From: DATKMG01 sp035541995
Lineage (GTDB): Bacteria > Acidobacteriota > Terriglobia > Versatilivoradales > Versatilivoraceae
DNA: 9,592 nt
Direction: 5' to 3'
NCBI GenBank assembly: GCA_035541995.1
Contig: DATKMG010000383.1
Location: 1 to 9,592 of the forward strand
This document shows, piece after piece, positions 1-6,204 of the stretch. Each line of letters begins with the position of its first letter. Position 1 is the first letter of the stretch. A model generated the notes under the pieces. The model did no database searches and was not told where the DNA came from. It worked only from the letters and a program-made list of their open reading frames with translations. Position numbers and translations under genes: made by a program.

Positions 1-593
1 AGGAGGGGGAAGTTTTGCATGTTCCGGGCTCCGATCTGAAGAATGTCGACATAGCTCGCTACCAGGCCAACCAAATCGGGCTGCATGACTTCCGAGATAG
101 TCAGCAGGCCGTACTGACGGCCTACTTCCTTAAGAATTTTCAACCCTTCTTCCTGTAGACCCTGGAAGGCATAAGGTGAGGTTCGAGGCTTGAAGGCCCC
201 CCCTCGTAACACGGTAGCTCCTGCTTCTTTGGCTGCATGCGCAGCCATAGACATCTGCTCATAGCTTTCTACCGCACAAGGGCCGGCTATCACCTGGATC
301 TGCGGACCGCCAAAGCTGACCTTCCGGATGTCTATGACGGTGTCTGCACTGTGAAACTCTCGAGAGGCTAACTTGTAAGGTCGGCTGACATGCGTCACAT
401 GCTCAACGCCAGGCATGCCGCTCAGATTCTGGTAGAGCTGTTCTCGCGCCTCAGGGGGGATAGCACTGGGTATCCCAATCGCCACCCGCTCTCCTCCCGG
501 CATGATCAGCGCTCGCATTCCCTGACTTTCAATGGTCGAAACGACCCCTTGAATCTCGGCAGCAGAAGCCGATCTCGTCATCACAACGATCAT
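1..593 (-). CDS. aroF: 3-deoxy-7-phosphoheptulonate (DAHP) synthase, 3' part cut off by window edge
   Basis: This enzyme condenses phosphoenolpyruvate with erythrose 4-phosphate, the first step of the shikimate pathway, in the cytoplasm. Translating the minus strand from ATG at 593 gives 197 residues and then the window ends; the family is usually about 340 residues, so the C-terminal ~40% of the barrel is missing. Residues 1-75 look like the ferredoxin-like regulatory domain of Thermotoga-type DAHP synthases, followed by the linker FHSADTVIDI (80-89). The barrel begins with AGPCAVES (103-110, metal-ligand Cys106), then LRGGAFKPRTSPYAFQGL (129-146, PEP/phosphate binding, Lys135) and QIGARNMQNF (186-195). 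These three motifs are diagnostic. The start is supported by a purine-rich GAGGACAAGGA just upstream. The gene is divergent from the deacetylase-like gene, with no sign of a functional link. The symbol follows common usage for this type; aroG-style names are also used. Confidence 0.95.
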   Translation of the reverse strand, partial: MIVVMTRSASAAEIQGVVSTIESQGMRALIMPGGERVAIGIPSAIPPEAREQLYQNLSGMPGVEHVTHVSRPYKLASREFHSADTVIDIRKVSFGGPQIQVIAGPCAVESYEQMSMAAHAAKEAGATVLRGGAFKPRTSPYAFQGLQEEGLKILKEVGRQYGLLTISEVMQPDLVGLVASYVDILQIGARNMQNFPL

Positions 594-814
594 ATTGTCC
601 TTGTCCTCGGATGAAAATCGTTTGGAACAATTATGCCACTAAACTATCATCAATCCGGACAGATGAGAGTGAGGAACATGAAACGTCGAACCGGACATGA
701 GATCCTGGGACATTGCCCAACCGTCCCGTCCTATCATAACCTTCATCATTGGAACCGATCGGCTTCTTTTCAACGAACGTGACCCGTCTCTGGATTGGAG
801 GGAGTTTGCTGTAA
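594..814. other. Divergent intergenic spacer
   Basis: This 221-bp stretch separates the divergent DAHP synthase and deacetylase-like genes and must hold both promoters. Apart from the extended -10 candidate for the minus strand, I see no strong hairpin, repeat or tRNA-like structure. The short open frames crossing it run into the deacetylase-like gene in other frames and look non-coding. GGAGGGAG at 797-804 is the probable ribosome binding site for the gene starting at 815. Confidence 0.5.
630..638 (-). promoter_or_regulatory. Candidate extended -10 promoter for the DAHP synthase gene
   Basis: On the minus strand the sequence reads TGG followed by CATAAT, a 5/6 match to the sigma-70 -10 hexamer with an adjoining TGn extension. 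It lies 36 nt before the start codon at 593, implying a leader of about 30 nt. No convincing -35 hexamer sits at 17 nt, which is tolerated by extended -10 promoters. This is a pattern match only. Confidence 0.3.
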
Positions 815-2323
815 ATGGGAGTCCTTTGTGCTTTGGCGATCTCGCTCGATGGCCTCGCGCAATCCAGCCGAGAAATGCTTTTCCCCAGGCCGTTTGCATT
901 GGCTGTGGATGACTTGGGTTGGATTCAGGGTGGTTCCCAAGATCTACAAAATGGGCCCTGGCGGTTGGGATTCAAGAGAGTTCTTACGGCACGGGATTAT
1001 CTTCCTCTTGTCGAAATTGGGAAAGCTGTCGGCATCCGGATCCAGGGAGTGTTTGTTCTCTGTGAGCTGGACCGGGAGAACGTGTGCGCACAATACCCGT
1101 CAACCACACGGGACGGACGAAATTGGGATAACACCAGAAATCGTTCGGATCAACAAATCAAGATAATGGAGACCATCGAACGCAATTCGGCTTGGCTGGA
1201 ATTCGGCCTGCACGGGGTGGGACATGAATACTGGCAGGATGGAGTACGCAAGCGGGCAGAATGGTACAACCTGGAGGAAGAAAGGCCCTGGCAGGAATCG
1301 GAAATTCGGGACCATATCGAATGCTTTAAGAAAATTATGGCACAATATGGCCTGACATCCGAATCCGGGCAGTCGTTCCCTGAAAGCTTCGTCCCTTGTG
1401 CCTACGGCTACTATTGGAATCCATCGGCAAAGCCATATAGCCTCGGGAAAGTCCTGCGCGAAAATGGTGTGAAATACGTCAATTCCCCTCTAGAGGCTAT
1501 TCGTTATCAGAATCCGCCCGCCAATTCAGACGGTGGATTTGACAACGGGGTCCTGGTTCTGGACCGGCAGAATTTTGGCAATGAATGGTGGGAGCCGGCC
1601 ACGCTGCCCAGGCTGCCCGTAAATGAATTCCGGACCGATATCGTCGAAGCCCATTGGACCAACCTTCTCGCAACCGACGACGTCTTTCAGAAGGGCCTCA
1701 ATGAAAGATGGATCAAATTGCTTCAGAGTATTCAAGCCCGCCCAGACCGGTACCTGGCCAAGAATACTGAGCAGTTGTACGCCCAATGGCTTTACAAGAA
1801 GTACACTCGAGTGGTTCAGGAAGGATCCGGTTTGGTGACCATTGACAACCGCAGCATGCCCGTGGAAGCCCTTTCGGGCGGCTTTGCCGCTCCCCTTGTA
1901 TTGAAAATCAAGCTCGGGGAAGGCAAGCATATCTCCCAGGCCATTCTGAATGGCCAACCTATTCCGGCATACATGGAAAACCAAGGATACGGTTTTCTGT
2001 ACTTGCCTCCTTTGGAAAGAAGAGCGTACCGGCTTTCTTACCAGACCGGCCTCACTCTTCCTGAATTGACTGTATTGAACCAGGGAAGTTACAACGTCTA
2101 TTCACGGCGGCTCTTGGATAGGGGGGTTGCTTTCACCTTGCGAACCTACGGGACGCAGGATGTTTTCACCACCTCAATGAAAGCCCCCAGTGAAATCAGT
2201 TGCTCCAATCCCAAGCTATCTGTTGTCCGTTCTCAGTTCTTACCAGAGAGGCAACTAATTGTTACCAGACTAAGCGCCAATGATATCCAGGGCGAGACCG
2301 GAGAACTGCGGCTCTTGTTCTGA
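815..2323 (+). CDS. Divergent NodB-type polysaccharide deacetylase-like protein with beta-rich C-terminal region
   Basis: The 502-residue protein carries a plausible NodB (carbohydrate esterase 4-like) active site. An Asp pair in LAVDDLGW (D32, D33) matches motif 1, and HGVGH (H133, H137) is the HxxxH of motif 2, together giving the Asp-His-His metal triad. VPCAYGYYW (193-201) could be motif 3, and H280 in VEAHWTN could be the late catalytic His. Such enzymes remove N- or O-acetyl groups from sugars. Residues ~335-502 are beta-rich and resemble an accessory sandwich rather than catalytic sequence. The start follows GGAGGGAG with 10-nt spacing, and an in-frame TAA at 812-814 excludes any earlier start. 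The N-terminus is hydrophobic and ends in GLAQSS, a possible signal peptide, but lacks a basic n-region, so export is uncertain. It is the first of four co-oriented genes. I am confident that it is a gene and moderately confident of the fold; the substrate is unknown. Confidence 0.75.
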   Translation: MGVLCALAISLDGLAQSSREMLFPRPFALAVDDLGWIQGGSQDLQNGPWRLGFKRVLTARDYLPLVEIGKAVGIRIQGVFVLCELDRENVCAQYPSTTRDGRNWDNTRNRSDQQIKIMETIERNSAWLEFGLHGVGHEYWQDGVRKRAEWYNLEEERPWQESEIRDHIECFKKIMAQYGLTSESGQSFPESFVPCAYGYYWNPSAKPYSLGKVLRENGVKYVNSPLEAIRYQNPPANSDGGFDNGVLVLDRQNFGNEWWEPATLPRLPVNEFRTDIVEAHWTNLLATDDVFQKGLNERWIKLLQSIQARPDRYLAKNTEQLYAQWLYKKYTRVVQEGSGLVTIDNRSMPVEALSGGFAAPLVLKIKLGEGKHISQAILNGQPIPAYMENQGYGFLYLPPLERRAYRLSYQTGLTLPELTVLNQGSYNVYSRRLLDRGVAFTLRTYGTQDVFTTSMKAPSEISCSNPKLSVVRSQFLPERQLIVTRLSANDIQGETGELRLLF

Positions 2324-2367
2324 ATTCCAGATTATTTTGAGATGGATCTGATCTTTCTTCCGTCACT

Positions 2368-2401
2368 TCGGTTCGGACCGAGTATGCCTGCTGAAGGCAG
2401 G
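2368..2401 (+). other. Two adjacent small hairpins before the amidohydrolase gene
   Basis: TCGGT (2368-2372) and ACCGA (2377-2381) pair around a TCGG loop. Next to this, TGCCT/AGGCA (2385-2389/2395-2399) or, alternatively, CCTGC/GCAGG (2387-2391/2397-2401) can pair. They lie in the 136-bp gap after the deacetylase-like gene and could be a weak terminator or a structured leader. No T-tract follows, so an intrinsic terminator is unlikely. Confidence 0.25.
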
Positions 2402-2446
2402 GGTTCCTCAAGATACCACCAAACCGACGTGTCTGGCTGCGTCTCC

Positions 2447-2454
2447 AGAGGAGG
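2447..2454 (+). promoter_or_regulatory. Strong Shine-Dalgarno sequence fixing the amidohydrolase start
   Basis: AGAGGAGG sits 5 nt before the ATG at 2460, a near-perfect anti-16S match. It decides the start and places the signal peptide at the N-terminus. Confidence 0.7.
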
Positions 2455-2459
2455 CCGTC

Positions 2460-4049
2460 ATGGCAAAGTCCCAGCTGTTCTGTATGGTCAGCGCTCTGCT
2501 GCTGTCATTTTCCCTGACTGCGCGAAGCCAACAAGTCCTCAACCTTGCTGATCTCAAAAAGGCGGCAATCCGTGAGGTCGACAATCAGCAGACTCTCGTC
2601 CAGCAAATGGTGGATCAAATCTTCAGCTACAGTGAACTGGGATTCCAGGAATTCGAGACCTCTCGTTACGTGACCACAATTCTTGAACAAAAGGGCTTCA
2701 AGGTAACCCGAGGTGTCGCCGGGATTCCGACGGCCTGGGAGGCTATCTATGGCTCCGGAAAGCCTGTGATCTCGTTTATCACGGACATTGATTGCATCCC
2801 CCGTGCGTCGCAGAAGCCTGGCGTCGCTTATCATGATCCTATCATTGAAGGAGCACCAGGTCATGGAGAGGGTCACAACTCCGGTCAAGCTGTAAACGTG
2901 GCTGCGGCCCTCGTGCTAAAGAAGCTGATGGAGCAATACAGAATTGGGGGCACAATCATGCTGTTCCCGGGGGTTGCCGAAGAACTGCTCGCGACAAAAG
3001 CTTTCTACATCCGGGCCGGTCTCTTCAAGAATGTTGATCTGGTCCTGGGATGTCATGTGGCTCACTCTTTCTCGACCGAATATGGGCGGCCTGACTTTAC
3101 GCCAATAGGCCTGGTTTCAGTCCAGTATTACTTTCATGGGAAGGCAGCTCACGCTGGTGGTGCTCCCTGGGAAGGGCGCAGCGCTCTCGATGCGGTTGAA
3201 TTAATGGATACAGGATGGAACTTCCGGCGCGAGCATCTGCGCCTGCAGCAGCGCTCTCACTACGTAATCATTAATGGGGGTGATCAGCCCAATGTCGTCC
3301 CTTCCGAGGCAGCAGTCTGGTACTTTTTCCGTGAGACTGACTACCCGCACATCAAAGACCTGTACGAGTTGGGGAACAAAATGGCAGAGGCTGCCACAAT
3401 GATGACAGGCACGACAGTCACTCGGAGGCTTGTAGGCTCAGCATGGCCTGCACATTTCAATAAAGTAATAGCTGAAGTTCAGCAGAAGAATATAGAAGCG
3501 GTAGGGATGCCGCACTGGAGTGACGCAGATCAAGCGCTTGCCAAAGCTCTGCAGAAGAATATCGGGGTGAAGGAGCAAGGGTTGGAAGACAAGGTAGTGG
3601 AACTCAAGCCGCCACCGGAGGAACCATCCGGGGGCGGTACCGACGACGTTGGAGACATTTCGTGGAACGTTCCAATGGTTTACCTGCGATATCCTGCCAA
3701 TATTCCCAATCTCCCCGGCCATAGCTGGTCGAATGCGGTGGCAATGGCTACACCCATAGCCCATAAGGGCTCAGTGGCGGGAGCGAAAGTCCAGGCCATG
3801 ACAGCGCTGGACTTCCTGTTGAGCCCGGACCTGGTCAAGCAGGCCTGGGCTTACTTCACCGAAGTCCAGACTAAGGATGTCAAGTACATGCCCCTCATCA
3901 GCGAAACGGACCAGCCTGCGCTTGAACTCAATAAAGACAAAATGGAGAAGTTTGTGTCTGAATTGCGGAAGCATTACTACGATCCCACAAAATACAAAAC
4001 TTATATGGACCAGCTCGGCATTCGCTACCCGATCCTCAGTGAGAAGTGA
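2460..4049 (+). CDS. Exported M20-family amidohydrolase, AbgB-like (p-aminobenzoyl-glutamate hydrolase subunit B family)
   Basis: This 529-residue metallohydrolase probably cleaves an N-acyl-amino-acid or similar amide bond; in E. coli the related AbgA/AbgB pair hydrolyses p-aminobenzoyl-glutamate. Family signs, in order, are FITDIDCIP (106-114, metal-site Asp), GHGEGHNSG (134-142, His135/His139), VAEE (172-175, catalytic and metal-binding Glu), GCHVAHSF (197-204, His199), and the dimerisation-domain signature GKAAHAGGAPWEGRSALDA (227-245), GGGTDDVGDISW (391-402) and PGHSWSN (419-425, His421). The first ~23 residues are a Sec signal peptide (hydrophobic core SALLLSFSL, cleavage near ARS-QQ), so it should act in the periplasm or outside, unlike cytoplasmic AbgB. 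The Cys usual in the GH-x-C-GH metal site is Glu137 here. Length is normal for the AbgB branch. Family assignment is firm; the substrate is not known. Confidence 0.9.
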   Translation: MAKSQLFCMVSALLLSFSLTARSQQVLNLADLKKAAIREVDNQQTLVQQMVDQIFSYSELGFQEFETSRYVTTILEQKGFKVTRGVAGIPTAWEAIYGSGKPVISFITDIDCIPRASQKPGVAYHDPIIEGAPGHGEGHNSGQAVNVAAALVLKKLMEQYRIGGTIMLFPGVAEELLATKAFYIRAGLFKNVDLVLGCHVAHSFSTEYGRPDFTPIGLVSVQYYFHGKAAHAGGAPWEGRSALDAVELMDTGWNFRREHLRLQQRSHYVIINGGDQPNVVPSEAAVWYFFRETDYPHIKDLYELGNKMAEAATMMTGTTVTRRLVGSAWPAHFNKVIAEVQQKNIEAVGMPHWSDADQALAKALQKNIGVKEQGLEDKVVELKPPPEEPSGGGTDDVGDISWNVPMVYLRYPANIPNLPGHSWSNAVAMATPIAHKGSVAGAKVQAMTALDFLLSPDLVKQAWAYFTEVQTKDVKYMPLISETDQPALELNKDKMEKFVSELRKHYYDPTKYKTYMDQLGIRYPILSEK

Positions 4050-4204
4050 AGAGCTCGAGGCTCAATGATGACAGGGCCATCATCCGGAGCCAGCCGGTAT
4101 CTGGAAATCTGGAAAAGGAAGTTTGACGGGGATAAGTTGGAAATGTAGACTATTTCCCCTCATTCAATTTGAGGTCCTTAATGACACTAGATCAGGAGAG
4201 ACTC
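4050..4204 (+). other. Spacer with promoter between amidohydrolase and glycosidase genes
   Basis: The 155-bp gap contains a short possible stem ATGATG/CATCAT around 4064-4082 without a T-tract, then the sigma-70-like promoter at 4123-4151. The reading frame of the glycosidase is open back to a TTG at 4169, but that extension places 12 polar residues ahead of the signal peptide and lacks a good ribosome site, so I leave it out of the gene. Confidence 0.4.
4123..4151 (+). promoter_or_regulatory. Candidate sigma-70-type promoter for the glycosidase gene
   Basis: TTGACG (4123-4128, 5/6 match to the -35 box) and TAGACT (4146-4151, 4/6 match to the -10 box) are separated by exactly 17 bp. Transcription would begin near 4158, leaving a leader of about 47 nt before ATG 4205. 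This suggests the glycosidase can be transcribed separately from the upstream amidohydrolase gene. Confidence 0.4.
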
Positions 4205-5884
4205 ATGCCAAGCCGCACAGTATTGAAACTTACCAGCCTATTGACGTTACTGTTGGCCCCAGCATTACTGGCCGCGCCGAAGAAGGTTTCGTTTTCACCG
4301 CCGCCTGGAAGCGTCGAGGCCTACGATTTTGTCGAAGTTACAGCGAACATCGATGGATCCGACGCGCGGAATCCCTTCACTGATGCGACTCTCCACGGAT
4401 CCTTCGGAAAGGCCGGAGGCACTGAGCATAAGGAGGTTGACGGCTTTTGTGACTCGGCGGATGGCAGCGTGTTCCGCATTCGCTTTATGCCCTCCTCCCC
4501 TGGCAACTATGCTTACTCGATCGTCTATCGGCAAGGAAGCTTCGAAACAAAGTCCACAGGCACGTTCCGGGCCTCTGACGGCCACCGGCGAGGTCCGATT
4601 CGCGTCGACCCCAAATACCCCTGGCATTTCATCTGGGAGGGCACGGGAGAGCACTACTTCTACAATGGGACTACTGCATTCTGGCTGGCTGGATGGCGGG
4701 AGGACCGGGTCATCAATTACATCATCGACCGACTTCATGGGCTCAAAATTAACCGAATTCGGGCTCTGCTTGCCGGAGCAACCAACATTCTCTGGGGGGA
4801 ACCGGTGATGCCGGGCGAGAATTTCTCGCTGTTCTTGCGGCCGTGGCTTGCAGAGTCTCCGGAGAGTCTCGACCACCCCGGCATCGACTTCACGCGGTTT
4901 AACATCCCATACTGGCAAAAGTGGGAGCGTATGCTGCGCTATGCCCGGGAGCGTGATGTGATCATCTCGGTGATTCAGGATATCTCCACTCACAAGGCCC
5001 AACCTGTGGCTGGCAGCGAAGACGAGCGACGCTATCTTCACTACGCTGTGGCTCGGCTCAGTGCGTTCTCTAATATCACCTATGATCTGGGAGACGATCT
5101 CGACAGTTTTCGTGACGAGAAGTGGGCCCACGAGACGGGAACCCTGATCGAAAGCTGGGATCCTTATAAGCACCTGGCCTCCAGTCATCCGGTGCACCGC
5201 GAGAACCAGGACCGGGCATCGGATTGGTTCGGTTTCACTTCCATCCAGAATTGGTCGCGCAGACAGCATGAGCTGATGCTGGAGGAACGACAAATTCAGA
5301 TCAAGACCGGCCGAATCATTCCCCAGACCAATGAAGAATACGGGTACGAGGACCATTATCCGCACTGGGCGCCCTATCCCGATGGGGAGTCGGCAGAAGC
5401 CTTACGCCAGGTGGCGTGGGATATCGCCATGGCAGGAGCATACGGCACTGCCGGAGAAACCTGTCGTCGAGGCACCAACGTTTGGCCCGACACTGGCGGC
5501 GGTTGGATCAACGGACGGAGCGATGATACGACGGTCATGCTAAAAGGTTACGAACACATGGTGGATTTCTTCACTAGTTTCGAATGGTGGAGAACGGAAC
5601 CGCACGACGAACTCGTCAGTGGCGGAGCTTACTGCCTGGCAAAGCCCGGCGAAATCTATGCGGTGTACCTGCCGCAACGGCCTATATGCGGCAATCACCA
5701 AGCTTACGAACACGGCAAGGAATGTGGTGAAGTAACTATCAAGCTTGAGCCGGGACGCTACAAGGCTCATTGGTTCAATGCCTTCACGGGAGAAACCGTG
5801 CCCTTGCCTTCGGTCGACGGGCCGGTGTGGACCTTGCCCAACACCCCGGGCTGGCTGGATTGGGCTCTGTTGCTTGAAAAATAA
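4205..5884 (+). CDS. Exported DUF5060-DUF4038 (GH140-like) glycoside hydrolase
   Basis: The start is taken at ATG 4205, after AGGAGAG (4194-4200), because it gives a clean signal peptide: MPSRTVLK, a Leu-rich core, then ALLAA-PKK with cleavage near residue 23-24. The 559-residue product shows three parts. Residues ~28-125 are a DUF5060-type beta-sandwich (FVEVTANI; MPSSPGNYAYSI). Residues ~135-465 are a (beta/alpha)8 barrel of the DUF4038 type (GEHYFYNGTTAFWLAGW, 148-164). Residues ~466-559 are a C-terminal beta-sandwich of the putative collagen-binding type found in this family (IYAVYLP; YKAHWFNAFTGE). Likely active-site acids are Asp297/298 in YDLGDD, matching the family's LGGD, and Glu377/378 in TNEEYGYE, matching its ExxYE region. 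The characterised GH140 member is an apiosidase acting on pectin, but DUF4038 proteins are diverse, so the sugar cleaved is not inferred. Confidence 0.88.
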   Translation: MPSRTVLKLTSLLTLLLAPALLAAPKKVSFSPPPGSVEAYDFVEVTANIDGSDARNPFTDATLHGSFGKAGGTEHKEVDGFCDSADGSVFRIRFMPSSPGNYAYSIVYRQGSFETKSTGTFRASDGHRRGPIRVDPKYPWHFIWEGTGEHYFYNGTTAFWLAGWREDRVINYIIDRLHGLKINRIRALLAGATNILWGEPVMPGENFSLFLRPWLAESPESLDHPGIDFTRFNIPYWQKWERMLRYARERDVIISVIQDISTHKAQPVAGSEDERRYLHYAVARLSAFSNITYDLGDDLDSFRDEKWAHETGTLIESWDPYKHLASSHPVHRENQDRASDWFGFTSIQNWSRRQHELMLEERQIQIKTGRIIPQTNEEYGYEDHYPHWAPYPDGESAEALRQVAWDIAMAGAYGTAGETCRRGTNVWPDTGGGWINGRSDDTTVMLKGYEHMVDFFTSFEWWRTEPHDELVSGGAYCLAKPGEIYAVYLPQRPICGNHQAYEHGKECGEVTIKLEPGRYKAHWFNAFTGETVPLPSVDGPVWTLPNTPGWLDWALLLEK

Positions 5885-5920
5885 CCAGTTCGATGAAAAT
5901 GCTGGAGGGCCGAGTTCTAC

Positions 5921-5954
5921 GAGGCCGAAGAGGCAGGCAAGGATCATCGGCCTC
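5921..5954 (+). other. Possible stem-loop after the glycosidase gene
   Basis: GAGGCCGA (5921-5928) is the perfect reverse complement of TCGGCCTC (5947-5954), with an 18-nt loop, starting 37 nt after the stop codon. It is GC-rich enough to form in RNA but has no T-run after it, so it is at best a weak or factor-assisted terminator. Confidence 0.25.
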
Positions 5955-6044
5955 ACGGAGTCCGGCACCCCAAAAACCCCATTTTCAGAGGAGTGCCCCA
6001 TGACCTCTTCAGCTCACCACGGTCGATGACAATGGCTTGGGTAG

Positions 6045-6077
6045 CCACGATTGATTTGCTTGTTGAATCAATCGTGG
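6045..6077 (+). repeat. REP-like hairpin 1 (plus orientation)
   Basis: CCACGATTGATT (6045-6056) pairs perfectly over 12 bp with AATCAATCGTGG (6066-6077) around a 9-nt loop. GTAG at 6041-6044 lies immediately 5' of the stem. Confidence 0.7.
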
Positions 6078-6099
6078 GCTTTCAAAAGGTATTAAATGC

Positions 6100-6131
6100 C
6101 CACGATTACTGCCCGAGGGCAGTAATCGTGG
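6100..6131 (-). repeat. REP-like hairpin 2 (minus orientation)
   Basis: CCACGATTACTGCCC (6100-6114) and its perfect reverse complement (6117-6131) form a 15-bp near-uninterrupted palindrome with a GA centre. On the minus strand GTAG (plus-strand CTAC, 6132-6135) lies directly 5' of the stem, mirroring hairpin 1. The inner part of the stem (ACTGCCC) differs from hairpin 1, while the outer CCACGATT is identical. In transcripts it would also be a very stable stem upstream of the VCBS gene. Confidence 0.75.
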
Positions 6132-6204
6132 CTACCAAAACTCGATTTTCATGAAGGGGTTTTTGCCGCCAGAACAGGCCTATTGGGATTGAGGGAATCC
6201 AACC

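Larger units (their letters stand above)
6040..6136. repeat. REPIN-like composite inverted repeat (two opposed GTAG-hairpins)
   Basis: The element is bounded by 13-bp perfect inverted ends (GGTAGCCACGATT at 6040-6052 and its reverse complement at 6124-6136). Inside are two separate hairpins built on the same core CCACGATT, one reading GTAG-hairpin on the plus strand and the other GTAG-hairpin on the minus strand, joined by a ~22-bp linker. REP sequences acted on by RAYT (TnpA_REP, Y1-family) transposases have a GTAG-type tetranucleotide 5' of a hairpin, and two inverted REPs form a mobile REPIN. The structure is seen directly; the REPIN identity is inferred, since neither other copies nor a RAYT gene are in the window. 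I see no target-site duplication, as expected for this class. Confidence 0.65.
5885..6204. other. 320-bp intergenic region holding a REPIN-like element
   Basis: No convincing full gene lies here. From left to right it contains an 8-bp inverted repeat (5921-5954), a strong ribosome-binding-like sequence with a nine-codon open frame (5987-6029), the composite inverted repeat at 6040-6136, and a 68-bp leader for the VCBS gene that includes its GAGGGA ribosome site at 6191-6196. Confidence 0.6.

Noticed and set aside
639..1166. Several overlapping short open frames in the divergent spacer and the start of the deacetylase-like gene
   Set aside because: They overlap each other on both strands, are rich in Arg/Ser/Trp as expected for out-of-frame reading, and lack family features.
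1526..1984. A 152-codon minus-strand open frame within the deacetylase-like gene
   Set aside because: It is fully antisense to a better-supported gene and shows no motif or ribosome site of note.
4169..4204. TTG at 4169 as start of the glycosidase gene
   Set aside because: It adds 12 residues before a good signal peptide, while ATG 4205 has a well-placed AGGAGAG site.
5073..5104. Loss of a catalytic Glu in the glycosidase (YDLGDD instead of an NE motif)
   Set aside because: The DUF4038/GH140 branch normally has LGGD at this place, so Asp is expected and the site is not broken.
4295..5365. A 356-codon open frame on the minus strand inside the glycosidase gene
   Set aside because: It is antisense to a gene with clear family motifs and a signal peptide, and its translation has no recognisable domain; it is a product of codon bias in the real gene.
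5540..6001. A 153-codon minus-strand frame across the end of the glycosidase gene
   Set aside because: It is mostly antisense to the conserved C-terminal domain, with no good start or domain.
6040..6136. CRISPR array or simple intrinsic terminator
   Set aside because: There are only two hairpin units in inverted, not direct, arrangement, no regular spacers, and no T-run; the paired GTAG ends fit a REPIN better.
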